From Brachycybe producta (taxonomy: Eukaryota; Arthropoda; Diplopoda; Playtdesmida; Andrognathidae), in the NCBI GenBank assembly GCA_036925085.1, contig JAUPFP010000107.1:62001-126000 (forward strand): a stretch of DNA of 64,000 nt, given 5' to 3'. Position 1 is the first letter of the stretch; the number at the start of each line of letters is the position of its first letter. A model generated the notes under the pieces. That model was not told the DNA's origin. It made no database searches and was given only the letters and a program-made list of their open reading frames with translations. Both the position numbers and the translations under genes were made by a program. Below are positions 14,213 through 25,752 of this stretch, one piece after another.

Positions 14213-15767
14213 GACTGACCACATTCCCAGACACTTTCGTCGGCTCCATTGGAACATTCTGCGACACCGTTGCATTTCCTACTGATTGCAATACATTGGT
14301 GGGCATCACACACGAAGACCGCCTCCTCCTCCTTCCCTCTTCCATTCCGGTTGGTGTCCAGTTGGTGGCACGTACTTCCTCCTGGTCCTATATTATTATG
14401 ATCTTTGACCACAATGACCTCTTCTTCTTTCTCCAGTGGATCCTCCGCCTCTTCTTCTTGTATTTCATCTTCTGAAAACTTATTGTTTCCTGTTGAAACA
14501 GTTCGTTCTGTTAAATTGATAAAAAAAAAATGATGGAACTTGTAAATTCTAATAATAACAATTTTAAAGAAATCCACTCTAGAATTTATTATTATTCATG
14601 GTTCAATTAATTTAATTGGTTCACGAAATCGAAGAAGATAAAGACAGAAATGAGAGAGAGAGAGAGATAGTGCAATGTATGGAAGGAAGAAATGTGTGAC
14701 ACACAAGTGGTGAAAGGCAAGTGGTGAAATACGAGCGTATTTCCTATTATGTGGTAACTCTTGATGTCACACACACACACATTATTTCTATTTGTGTCAT
14801 AAATTGTGGTCACTCATTCTCTCTACTCTTTTCTCTATGTGTGTAATTTAATGGTGGTTAACTTTAAAAGTACTTCTTCTTCTCCTTCCCTCATTATCTT
14901 GCGGTCCCTGTTTTCCCTGCAATGCATTATTGTTTGCAGTGATTGCCCCCCCCCCCCCCTCCTTTTTACCCATCCCTTTATTTTTTTTTTTACTAATAAT
15001 ACCATCTCTTCTTCTTCTTCTCTCTTTTGTTGATTTCTGTCGCTTTTTCTTTTCTATTTCTGAAGTTAAAATGTCCGTTTTATTTTATTTTACAACATCA
15101 TCTGGGTTTTATTTCTTCTTGTTTCCTTTGAATAAGTTGGGCGTTGTGTTGTTACTAGTTAAACACAAACTCACTCACTCACTAAAGAGAGAAAGTCCAG
15201 TGGTTTTTCAATTTTCAAATAAGAAGTAGGAGGACAACGAAAAGTAGATTTCCAAACAGGTTTTCTTTCCTTTTCTTCGGATAATGTTCTTCTTTTATCT
15301 TCAATGTTCAAATCTGAGGATTTGTCTCAAGCGAATTCCACTTTCTTTCTTTTATAGAATATCATTTTTTTTAAAAATTAATATCAAAAGGAAACAAAAA
15401 AAGGGAATTCAGGAAAAGGAGGAAAGTTGAGTTTTTTTCTTTCTCAAATGGTCTTTTTATTATTATTTTTTTCTTTAGAATGTTTTTTATTTTTTTCTCT
15501 CAATGAGTTTGTGTGTGTATTTGACACAGATCGATCATGAATTCCCCTCTCTTGTCATGTGATATTATGATCCTTAGGGAATTTGCCCTTTTCTTCTCCC
15601 TCCGCCCGTTGAATGTGGTATGGAAAGCGGAACTATGGGTTTGTTTTCTACTCGTGCGTTTCCAAAACATCGTTTTGCCGTAAATCTATCGCGTGAGATG
15701 CTTTTGAATTTTCATTTCTTATTCAAGGTAATATTAGAACAGAAGAGAGGGGAAAGTATATGTACAA

Positions 15768-15807
<40 letters not shown>

Positions 15808-17323
15808 GTTGTTGCTGCTCCTTATTTCTTTTGTATTGGAATAGGGAACAAATAAATACACATTCTCTTTCCGTACTCAATATAGGAACATACTTATTAA
15901 AGTAGAGAGAGACAAGATGACACAAGTGTCTAGACACTCGACACACAAACAGTGAATGGACTGAATTGAAATTTGCAAATGTTTTTTTTTTCTTTTTCCG
16001 ATTGAAATTTAACAAGAATCTCTCTTTTCTAAAATCCTGAATGTGTGTTTCTGTTACCCTTTTAGTACTTTTACATCTTTAAACATGATGATTGTACGTA
16101 GGCCTACGTACGGACGGAAGGAACTACTTACTACTCAGAATCAATTGACTAAAGTAAAAAAAAGAAGGTAGAATTGCAAACAGAATTTAAATATCAGTGA
16201 TGTTTTGCACAATAACCATTTGCAAGAAAATGCAAAAGCTGCAAAATTGTATTTGTGGTTCGTTTCAAGAGTCTGAACACGGTTCACTGAAATGAATTAT
16301 GGGAACTACAGAAAATGTCACTCACATGTTATGACGCATTTCACTAGCTAATTTGGCACTCGAGGCACACTACTACAATACTATTCTAGTATTTTGTACG
16401 ACTATTTCTACACCGGTGAGTTTTTTTGCACCCGAGGGCAGGTGCCTCGATCTCACTTGCATTGTTCTACTTTAAAGGCTGTTTGGAGTTAATAAGGTAA
16501 TAAGTTGAGGGGAGCCACAGCTGATCTTCTACTTAAAAGTTGATTGAAAATCATCTACAAACACATCTTAAAACTCGTCGTTTGCGACGCGCAACAGGTG
16601 TTTGTTTGTGTCCGTAAATCCTAGAAAAATCTCTTTAATTTTTCAAAATGTTGACATAATTTATAATTAATAATATAATTACGCGTTAATTAAGGAAAAA
16701 TTACGAACCAAAAAAAAGGGGTTTCGTTTTATTTTTTTAAAAAGAAATCTCTTTTCGTATTTTTTCTTTAAAAATTTCTTAAGTGCTTTTTTTCCATATT
16801 TTTTTCTCTCGGTTGAATTGTTGGATGAAATCAATTTGCTGGGATTTTTCTCTCCTCCCACGAAATCCACGTGTAACTTGTTACTTTGGTCTCTGTGTTA
16901 ACCCGCCCTTCTTCTCAATACCACTGACTCCAGATATCAATTTAAGAATAATTACCACACTTTTGAATTTGGTCTCTCTCTCTCTTATTCTATCTCTCTC
17001 TCTTCATACAGAGATACGTGTTATAAATTAAAATGAAGTGAAATTCTGATCAAATGAAGCAGAACTGCGAATACCGGCGACGACGACGACATTAAAATGT
17101 GACTCGGTCGGTATTCGGGTTCGCAATCTATTCTACGGATTGTAATTTGGGAAGTTCGTTCGTTTTTTCGCATCTTTTCTTAAAGAAACTCCGTGAATCC
17201 ATTTTTTATTAAGTTAAAAAAAAATACCACTGATTTTAATCTTAAATATCTTTTAAATGGAAACATGTTTGCGGAAGTGGAAACGGAGTTTGAAAGACTT
17301 TGAGAAACACATTTTTATTCCAC

Positions 17324-17413
<90 letters not shown>

Positions 17414-20400
17414 CTCTTTGTCAATAGTGGTTCACTTTTCTGTTTTTTCCATAACAAATTTCCGCTCTTTCTAATAAAAAAACAGTGAGTGAGTGAGTGA
17501 GGCACTTGAAAATGATGATGACTTCTCTCATCGTTGTCGTTGTCATCCTATTTGCAAATAAAACAAACTTCCAAAGATGCATTTTTTACACGTGCAGAAG
17601 GATGGAGAGATAGAGTGATAACGAGAGGGATGGAGCGATATGGAGAGATGGAGAGAGAGAGAGAGAGTGTAGGGGGAATTGAGGAAAGTGATCACTGATT
17701 ACTTTTTCACCCGAATGCCCAGTGAAATGAAAGGAGACAGATTTCATTCCCTTTTAATTACTTTCCAGTTGTGTTTCGAAATCTTTTTTTTTTCTGGGGA
17801 GGGGGAAGGAGAAGGAGGGGTGGGCCTTAAGGTTGAGTTTCAGACTCAGCACTCTACTATTATATATATATATATATATATATAAATAGAACGAATGAGA
17901 GAAAACACAGAGAGAAAATCGTTCTTATGTTTTTCTGTGTCGTTTTTTGTTTGCTTTTGCGGATCAATTGCCATCAATTGAAAATGAACCCCCCCCCCCC
18001 TCCCCCCACCGCCGCTTTCTCTTTCTTTCTCTCTCTCTCCCCCCCCCCCCCCCCTCTCTTTCTGTCTTATTTTTGATTATTACTATATATGACTCTTCTA
18101 CTTTTCTTTCTCCAATACAATATTAGGTATATTTATTTCTCTCTATATAGTAGTTTATTAGTAATACAAATAACGGGGATTCTTTTTATTTGTCTTCCTG
18201 AGACAATATACCTGGAGCATCAATTATTGTTTCAGTGGCTCTTCTTCTTCTTCCTCATAATGAGCCTTATACGAAAGGGCTCTGATAGATAGAGAGATAG
18301 ATAAAGATAGAGAAAATAACACTTGAATATGCAATTTATCTCCCTTCTTTTTTCTAATCTGAGTGACATTTTTCAAAAGTGATGATTAGGCGAATGAATA
18401 ATCAAAAAAGGGAGGAGGAGGAGGAGTTAAGTAACACGGCCGTAAAGGCTCTTAATTAGTAATTAACTCTTTAAAAGTGTGAACTCTTTTAGAGTGTTTG
18501 AAAACGTCCGACTTAACTTAGTTCTATGACAATGATGTACAATTTCTAACTGTACTAATTAATAATTAGTCGATGGATAAATTAAATAGAAAGATCATCC
18601 TTCACCCCCCCCCCCCCCCTTTTTTTTGTTTGAATTCACATTTTTGTTTGAAGCAATTTCAATCAAGAAGAAGAAGAAGAAGGAATTAAGGCCCTTCTCC
18701 TAACCTCCTTCCAAATATATAAAGTATGCTCCTTACTGTACTGCAGCACACTGTAAATATAAAAGGCTCTTCTTAATTGAATTTTACCACCGTTTTCGGT
18801 TTCTCCTTTAGCTCTTTTCGGGTTCTTTTTTCTCTGTTGTTTTTCAAGTCTTTTGTTTAACATTATTCTTTTAAAACAAAAAGTTGTTCAATTTGTTTAA
18901 CCGAATATTGTGAAAATGAATGAAGGATAAGGGGGGGGGGAGGAGGTGGTGGTATTTTATTAAGGCATCACTTAATACACATTGAACATCAATTTTAGTT
19001 TGCGGCCACAATTGCACTCTTATTTTTTTAAACTTTTTTATTTAACTCGATTATTCAATAAAAGAAGGTTAGGGTAACTAATTGCCTAACCTCATAATCC
19101 CTTGTGTAATGATTGTACATCTATACAGTTTAAACCGCGAAATATCGAATCCCCGTGAAATACGTTTGGTCCTGGCTCTTAAGAGTTGCATAGAAATTAT
19201 TTTTTAACACGAAATTCGTTTTAACGATTTTCGCATTTTCTTGGTGATAAATATTCTGATGCTTTCCATTTCGTGTTAAACGGTTACCACAGTATAATAC
19301 ATTTCTACTGAAAACACAAAAGGCTTTTTTATTTCCCTTTTTTCCGCTTTTACTGAAAAGAAAAAGTTTCAATTCCGCATTGATAGTAATCGTCGTCCAC
19401 CTTTTAGATATTATTGAACCATCATCGTTTTATTTCGCTGGTGAAATCACATTTCTCGTAAAACCCATTCACTGATTTTTGCCATTGAATGAAATTTAGT
19501 GATAAATTTCAAATTTGGGTGGGGAGGAAAGATACTTGAAGCTTGTGACGTCAGAGGGGATCGACAACAAATTTAGGATTGTGACCTTTTTGACTGATAA
19601 AAACGGCTAATAAGAATAGAATGAACGATTCATTTTGTTTCAATGTTGAGAACATTTGATAGAATTTACCTTTTTTGTTTCGTAATCAGACTATAAATCA
19701 CGCAAAATTCTAAATTTCAAGTTAACCCGTCTGACGTCACAAGCTTCTGCTTACAATGAGGCAAGTGGATCACAAGTGTATTACATTCAATTGGGGGGGG
19801 GGGAGGGGGTGATGGGGAGCGAGGAACGGAGGGATTTTTTTTCTTATCATTTTATATACAGTTCGTTATAAAAGGAGAAAATTGTTTCAAGGTTTTGTTG
19901 ATTAACGTTTCCGTCGTTGGCGCCGCCAATATTCTGACGAAAAAAATATAAGTATAATCCTGAGCCTATCCACCACCTCCCCCCCCCCACACTTAACTCC
20001 ACTTTTGATTATATGGGGGGGGGGGGACATTGCAAGTACAATATCTATTGGCGAGGGGGAGGGGGGGGCGATTTGAATTCTCCTTCAGGAGGAGGTGGAG
20101 TTGTGAAATCTGGAACTTGTAGTAGAATTCTAGAACCAAGTTTATTTTTTAAAGTGTTCCCATCTGGTCGCAGGAGACAAACAAATTGTGCCCACATTTT
20201 AATACATTTATAAGGGGGGAGGGGAGGGGGGCCTAACAAACATTTCTGGTGTTTTTTTTTGGACAAAAAAGAACACAAAAAAGGTTTTTATCCACGAGTC
20301 CACAAACTATTTCACTCCCTTGTTTATATTATTACATTTTTTTTAAAACGGCAACTTTCCAAGGTTTTTTTTTTCCGGATTAATTTTTTTTAAAAAAAGC

Positions 20401-20642
20401 CAGAATGATGCCAATTAAAAATGTTGGCGCCCCCCCCCCTCCCACCTACCCCCCTTTTTTTAGCCCCCTCTAGAAAATGTGGTCTTGTCATAAGTTCATA
20501 ACATCAATTCATCCATCATTTTCAATTGCTGCTGCCCTTAAGTTGAAACAAGACGGGGGATGGTGAGAGGGGGGGGGGGGGGGGGGGAAGGAAATTAAAC
20601 GAAAAGGAAAATAAAAAATATGAAATCTAAACCTTTTTTAAG

Positions 20643-20673
<31 letters not shown>

Positions 20674-21796
20674 TGAGAAAGTGACTTGAAATATAATTTA
20701 CAAAATGACATCGATCATTATTTTAAATGTTAGGTTTGTTGTAAACAATTATTAATTTATTATATTAAGGAGGAGAAAAGGAGAAGATCGTTTATTTTCT
20801 TAAGAGAACAACTCCTTTGATGGGTTCTTTGACGGCCGTTTTTGTGTGACATTTAATATATGGAGTCAGTAAATCACACTTTGAAAGAAGAAGAAGAAAA
20901 AACGATCCAAGTTTATATTATAAAATATAAGAGAGACTCAAGTTGAATTTCATGAAGGAGAGTTTTTGTTTTAATATCTTCAAGATTTCTTAAATAAATA
21001 CACTTTAGGCTACAATGGATGCATCCGGAAACTAAAGCTTATATTCCTTTAATATTTTATAAATAATCTAGATATTAACGATCGGGGGTGACATTTATTT
21101 GGAGGGGAAAAAAAAAGGAATTTCCGGATGTGCTTGATTTTGCCATTTTCTTCTCAAATAATGCGGCCATAGAAAGCCTCCTAAGTAACCATCGAAACTC
21201 ACCAAATTTGATTATATGGATTTGAAAAATGTAGTCAAGAAGGCCTGTCGCAGAGGGAACAAACCCCAAAGTAACAATAATCGTAATGTGTCCTAACTGA
21301 AATAATGCTGCATTGTCAGAATGTTGTTCTTCTTGAGAAAGCAAATGCAGAATGTGGATGAGATGATTGCTTTCTCGAGAAAGAGGTAGGCATGATAAAG
21401 GCTAGCATGATTTCCCGACATGCACTATTCTTTAAGGATGCTCTCACCGCAAATTCCACATGTTGTTTCCGGACACCAACTTCTCCGTTTCCTTTACAGA
21501 ATAATCAGTTTTTTTTTTCGTTTCCGAATGCAGTCAATTATCTCTCAATCTTGAGCATCCTTATGTTGTTGTTGTTGTTGTTCCGTGTGTTGTATTAATT
21601 TGGATGATGTTCTTGTTGAACTGTCTGCCAACTGAAATGTCACGCATGTATTCGGGAGGCGGAGGGTTATAAAAGATGAAGAAACAACCCCCCTGAAGCC
21701 AATTGTTATGTTGTTCTCTTGTTATAACAATCAGCAAGATAAACAACTGAGTTTAATCTAAACGACAACTTTTAAGATACAATTTGTACAACTCTT

Positions 21797-21884
<88 letters not shown>

Positions 21885-23047
21885 CTTTTCCAGTTGTTGT
21901 TGTTACTTGTTGCTCGATTGTTGTTATTTTTGTTTTCTAATTGAAATTTGAAAGAGGATTTCTTTTTCTTCTTCTTCTCATCTGTTGACTTTTCTACATA
22001 CAAATTGACTTTATTATATTTACAATTAAATGAAATTAACAATTAAACAACGAGTCCTCAAGAGGACCAGAGAGTTGACAAGTGGTTCTCCCACATGATG
22101 GAGAGGGATGGGGAAGAGGAGGAACCCCAAATAGATGTCTCCTAGACAGTAATAAAAGATACAAAAAGGGGACACGGACCCTACGTTGATTCCATTGTGT
22201 TTAAGTAGCCCGTTGAGGATTATATATATAATTATGGTAACAGTGTCTATATTGGTGTCTATTGTTCCAAAACACGTAACCCTCTTAACCCTTTGCGCCC
22301 ATGGAAGCCCATTTGTTATTGTTGAACATTCTAGTTTAGTAGTACAGAAGTATAGCGAAATAGACAGACAGACAGACAATGGAAATGAAATTTATAATTT
22401 TGTCTAAGTGAAACGAAAACTAGAACAATGAAACACCTTTTTTTTAAAAAAAAAACAACAAAAACAAAACAAAAATGTTGAAAGTAAAGAATAAAAGGAG
22501 AGGAGAGTTGGAAGTGTGTTTATTGGGACCAGGGCTTATTTTTGGTTCATTTTAATAGTGTGTGTATGTTTAGGTGGGTGGATGTGGCCAAAAGGGGGCC
22601 ATAGGGATTTCGGCTCTTCATTAAACCCATAATATACACCGCTTTTATGGTTGTACATTAGAGATTGTGATGTACGAGCACACATAAAGAACGTAATTAC
22701 GGCCCTCCCCCCCTAGACACACGAACACCAGTTCCAGTTCCAAAATGTGTTTCCTTTTTATGAGCCTAATTAAGGTTAGTTATCTTCAACTGGTGGCTCA
22801 CTTTAACACAGAATTAAGAAATATATTTTATTCTAAAATACAAACTAAGAAAGAAAGAAGGATTTTTCACAATTTCTTTCTGTTTTCTAAGTCTTAAATC
22901 TTTTGGCGAACAAAATGTATGCAATTTGAGTAAAAAGTGAAGATTTGAAAAAGGATGCAAATTAGTGTTGAGTTTACCTGTGCAATGGGTGAGTGCCAAC
23001 AGAAGGAGGAGAAGTAGCAGCCTCGTAGACGCACTGCAGGTCATCAT
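2926..23047 (-). CDS. GRL101-like leucine-rich-repeat GPCR with 12 LDLa modules
   Basis: Twenty-seven exons, 1198 aa. Signal exon 22978-23047 (start at a tandem ATG, Leu-rich core). LDLa exons: 14220-14507, 13998-14102, 10951-11067, 9808-9933, 9157-9255, 8958-9098, 8398-8532, 8190-8336, 8000-8110, 7792-7908, 7604-7720, 7402-7521. LRR N-cap 7195-7306 ([13 protein letters not shown]). LRR exons: 6715-6789, 6488-6559, 6276-6347, 5454-5525, 5225-5296, 5069-5140, 4862-4933. Hinge/TM1 4394-4589 (SSCEDLMSN). 7TM 4116-4314, 3587-4044, 3436-3523. Tail 3251-3343 and 2926-3176. GPCR motifs seen: TLDRF at the end of TM3, CCWMP in TM6, NPVLY in TM7. The first LDLa exon also carries a Glu-rich linker. Module order and the number of LDLa repeats match the snail receptor GRL101 and related type C LGRs (relaxin-receptor relatives) at the plasma membrane. 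The ligand cannot be inferred. Signal and first LDLa exons join in phase, so no exon need be missing from the 8.5 kb intron. Confidence 0.92.
5757..6207. mobile_element. MITE-like element, type A, with nested type B copy
   Basis: The left end reads TTAGAAACTAGAAGGGTAGC preceded by GAGCAAAATGAAGAGAAAC. The right end is its inverse (CCCTTTCTAGTTTCTAACAC near 6170-6190). The copy is longer than its siblings because a type B element (5831-6014) sits inside it. It lies in a receptor intron between LRR exons. Confidence 0.7.
5831..6014. mobile_element. MITE-like element, type B
   Basis: About 184 bp with imperfect terminal inverted repeats: left TTGGCACACAAACCCCTTTT, right the inverse AAAAGTGGTTCGTGTGCCAA. 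The inner ends also pair (GAGTGGCCGAGTTTGACTG against CAGTCGAAACTAGACCACTC). Related copies lie near 10750 and 57367. It interrupts a type A element. Confidence 0.65.
6410..6445. repeat. Poly-G plus (GA)n microsatellite
   Basis: A run of about 11 G followed by about 12 GA units, inside a receptor intron. Confidence 0.9.
6884..7058. mobile_element. MITE-like element, type A
   Basis: Left end TTAGAAACTAGAAGGGTAGC at about 6930. Right end CCCTTTCTAGTTTCTAAAAC at about 7010, with outer arms AGAAGAGAAACTTG and CTAGTATGGCTCTTCTG. It lies in the receptor intron between the LRR cap exon and the first LRR exon. Confidence 0.65.
8533..8957. other. Receptor intron
   Basis: 425 bp of AT-rich sequence between two LDLa exons. 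No further exon or repeat is seen. Confidence 0.6.
9256..9807. other. Receptor intron
   Basis: 552 bp between two LDLa exons. No gene or recognisable repeat is seen. Several open frames exist but none shows LDLa cysteine spacing. Confidence 0.6.
10006..10203. mobile_element. MITE-like element, type A
   Basis: The left end TTAGAAACTAGAAGGGTAGC begins near 10010. The right end reads ACTAAAACACTTTCTATTTTGCTCTTCTGC near 10170-10200, inverse to the type A outer arm. It lies in a receptor intron. Confidence 0.6.
10750..10930. mobile_element. MITE-like element, type B
   Basis: Terminal inverted repeats: left GACCACTTTTGGTGGTCG, right CGACCACCAAAAGTGGTC, flanked by TTGGAACACAC on the left and its inverse near GTGTGTTCCAG on the right. 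About 180 bp. It ends about 20 bp from the 3' end of an LDLa exon (10951-11067). Confidence 0.65.
12769..12802. repeat. (AG)n microsatellite
   Basis: About 17 AG units in the receptor intron. Confidence 0.95.
13021..13058. repeat. (CT)n microsatellite
   Basis: About 19 CT units in the receptor intron. Confidence 0.95.
14162..14208. repeat. (AG)n microsatellite next to an LDLa exon
   Basis: About 23 AG units starting 12 bp beyond the donor side of LDLa exon 14220-14507. Confidence 0.95.
15769..15806. repeat. (TTA)n microsatellite
   Basis: About 12 TTA units in the receptor intron. Confidence 0.9.
16094..16111. repeat. Perfect 18-bp palindrome
   Basis: GTACGTAGGCCTACGTAC is identical to its reverse complement. 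Function unknown. Confidence 0.9.
17330..17421. repeat. (TC)n with (TCTG)n interruptions
   Basis: Compound microsatellite of TC units with two TCTG blocks. Confidence 0.95.
19538..19747. mobile_element. MITE-like element, type C
   Basis: 210 bp with perfect 18-bp terminal inverted repeats, GAAGCTTGTGACGTCAGA at 19538-19555 and its inverse at 19730-19747. The ends contain the CRE-like palindrome TGACGTCA. A related copy with GACGCTTGTGACGT ends lies at 36978-37173. No coding capacity. Confidence 0.75.
20569..20587. repeat. Poly-G run of about 19
   Basis: Nineteen consecutive G in the receptor intron, one of many long G/C homopolymers in the window. Confidence 0.85.
21800..21866. repeat. (CT)n microsatellite, longest in window
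   Basis: About 33 CT units, followed by imperfect CTTTCTCT units to about 21890. Confidence 0.95.
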
Positions 23048-25752
23048 CGTTCGTTTCTTGTGGTCGTCACTTCTATTATGTGCATGGGTCACCGGGGTCA
23101 CCTTTTCAACTCATTTCCTTGTATTTCCTTAGTAAGAACTTTTTTTTCTTTTCTAATTGATTACTTGTTTTTTTTTTTTTTGGTTCTAATTCAAAAATGG
23201 ACCCATTAGTTTAGAATGTGAAATTCGTATTATGTTTTGGATTCCTGTCTTAATTACTTGTGGTGGACACACTTTGAAATAAGAACAGCAGTTGGGCCGG
23301 GTTTTTTGGTTGTTTTTGGTTCTCCCATCAATGATGATGATTCCTCTCTCATCCTATGAACTTCTATGAAGTAAGTTCAGTTTTTAGCCCTGGTTTTTCA
23401 AGAGGTGATTCAATTGAGAGAGAAGACGATTGGTTGAGGAGGAGGAGGAGGAGGGGGCGCCACTGTGACCCGTGCACGTTCAATATTTGTGCGGAAAGAG
23501 AGAGAGAGAGAGAGAGAAAGGTAGGCTGCTGGGCTTAGGGAGGGTTGGATTTTAGTTTGACTATTTTTCTTAATGTGTTACATTTTTCACTCGTTTAATT
23601 TACATAAACGGTATAACAACAATAACAATAAGAAGACAGAATGATGCTCTTAGATAGACAGAAAGAGAGAGTGAATTGCAAACAAATCTCGCTCTTTTTT
23701 CATACTAATTACAAGTTGAATTGGATTGAGAAAAGATAAAAGGTGCAATTTCGATTTGGTTTTGGATAATTAATCTCCAAATAAATTATCTGTTTAAAAA
23801 AAAACAGATTTCACACTTGATAAAGTATTATGTTTATTTGAAACAATATATTTCGATAGAAAACAGCTTTTTTTTTCCTATTTAAAATGAATTAGATTTT
23901 TTTGGTTGTTGTTGCTTATTTAGGGAAATCTTCTTTTCATTTTCAATTAGATTAAGTTTCTTTTAATCCTCAAGTGATTTCTTTTTTATTTAAGAAAAAA
24001 AGGAATTCGGAGTCAATTTTGAAAACCAGAATATTTCCTGTTTTTCGATCTTTTTTTTCGCTTTTCTTTTTTCCAATGATGATGATTTTTCTACAGTTTC
24101 CAATTGAATTTCTCCAGAGAGAGTGAGAGAGAGAAAGGAAGGATGCAGTTGTTTTTATTAATCCCCTCCCCTTCACGATGCCCACAATGCCCTCATCCCA
24201 ATCACTATTTAAGGGTGGCACAAATACATGGAATGGCGGGTGATGATCGTATGCCAGTCAGTAGACGTAAGACGACCCCACACTCACACCATAGACACAC
24301 AGACAGGCAATTTTCAATTTTGTTTATATTTATGTTGAAGGGGGGTTTGTTGGCCTCCAATTTTCACCACACAGGGGTCAAATTAAAGAAAGAAGAAGAA
24401 AAAAACACAATTAATGTTATTTTAGGATAAAGGGAAAAATATATTTTGTTAATATTAACAAGCTTAACTGTATTTGTGTCTTTTATTACCTTTGTCTATA
24501 CTAATTAGACTCTTAATGGAAAGTCAGTTTGAATTTGTTAAAGATAAGACCATTAAAAAAGGGGGCGGGTGAGGATTACAAGTTCTACTCTTTAAACAAA
24601 GGCACCACCCCCGTAATACACACGTATTAATACATGTTATATGGAAAAGAGAGGTAGATTCACTGTTTACGTTTAAGATTTAGACGAAAATAGGACCAAA
24701 TTAAGAGCATATGGTGTTGACAATGCTCCAGTCATTTAATTTAAAAGGGTAACAAAGGGGTCGAAAGGTGCAAAAAGGGGGACGGAAAATCCAAGTAACT
24801 GTTATGTCGAATAAAGGTGGCTGGTTGCAGGTAAAAACGACTAAAGGAATACGCTTATTTTGAACAAAATTACATTTTCAGATTATAAATTTGAAATTGT
24901 AAAAAATACAATTCGGTTGTAAACTAAGTTCGTCGTTGCAGTTCTTTTTTTTTTTTTGCACAGTTTTTATTTCTAATTAAAAATTGATTGCAATTAATAA
25001 TTTAAAATGAATGCTTTTTTTCATTTGAGAAATTAATTTTAATTTGAAATCAAAGTTAGTTTACAACCTAATATTTTATAACTAAGTAATGATTTACATA
25101 AATTACAAATCAAGTAATAACTATTGCAATTTCACAATTTAATACATTTATTTGCGTGGAAACTCAATTACAAATCTTAGTATTTTAATTAATAAAGTGT
25201 AATTTAAAAAAAAAAGCATCGACTGAATTTTAGATGATTGGAAAAGCATCCCCCCTCCCCCCCCCCCCCTTTTTTTTTGATAAAAAATATATTTCATTAT
25301 TAAAATCTCTGCAATGCATATATTATACGTTTTAATAACATTTATGATTTTTTTATCTGAATTTATTACAAAGGGCCTATTTATTACATTGAAATCGATG
25401 TTTAAACGATTGTGTAATTGATTGTCATTAGGGAGGGGGAGGGAGGAGGAGGGAATATATTAAGTTCAGAGAAGCCCCTTGAATATATGTTAATTTAAAA
25501 GTTCAATAGAAAACATCTTCGTGGATCACCTTTAATCTTTTTCATTTATGTTCAGATTAAATTGACTTCACTTTTGTGCGTTTCAACAATGAAATAAATG
25601 TTAACTGCAGAAACAACTTAATTCAAAAGACGGGAATGGGAAATGGAGGGGGAGGGGTAATGGGGGGGGGGGGGGGGGGTTCAAATGCGGAAAAAAACAC
25701 TTTTCAAGGTGGGGGTATTTTTTTGGAGTGTTATTTGACGCGAACGAATTTC
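23048..25752. other. Intergenic region between receptor and epoxide hydrolase
   Basis: The receptor promoter should lie at the left end. No gene is recognised. Contents are AT-rich sequence, a (GA)n patch near 23498-23516, a C-run near 25251-25269 and an 18-G run at 25662-25679. Confidence 0.5.

Larger units (their letters stand above)
14508..22977. other. 8.5 kb first intron of the receptor
   Basis: No coding exon is recognised on either strand. The flanking exons join in phase 1, so none is required. The intron holds long microsatellites, several G/C homopolymers, an 18-bp palindrome (16094-16111) and one MITE-like element (19538-19747). Enhancers or non-coding RNA genes cannot be excluded. 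Confidence 0.6.

Noticed and set aside
17063..17135. Imperfect hairpin resembling a microRNA precursor
   Set aside because: Arms pair imperfectly and neither matches a microRNA family I recognise. Small RNA data would be needed.
22026..22379. 117-codon minus-strand frame in the large receptor intron
   Set aside because: Hydrophobic low-complexity translation of AT-rich DNA, and no exon is needed there by phase.
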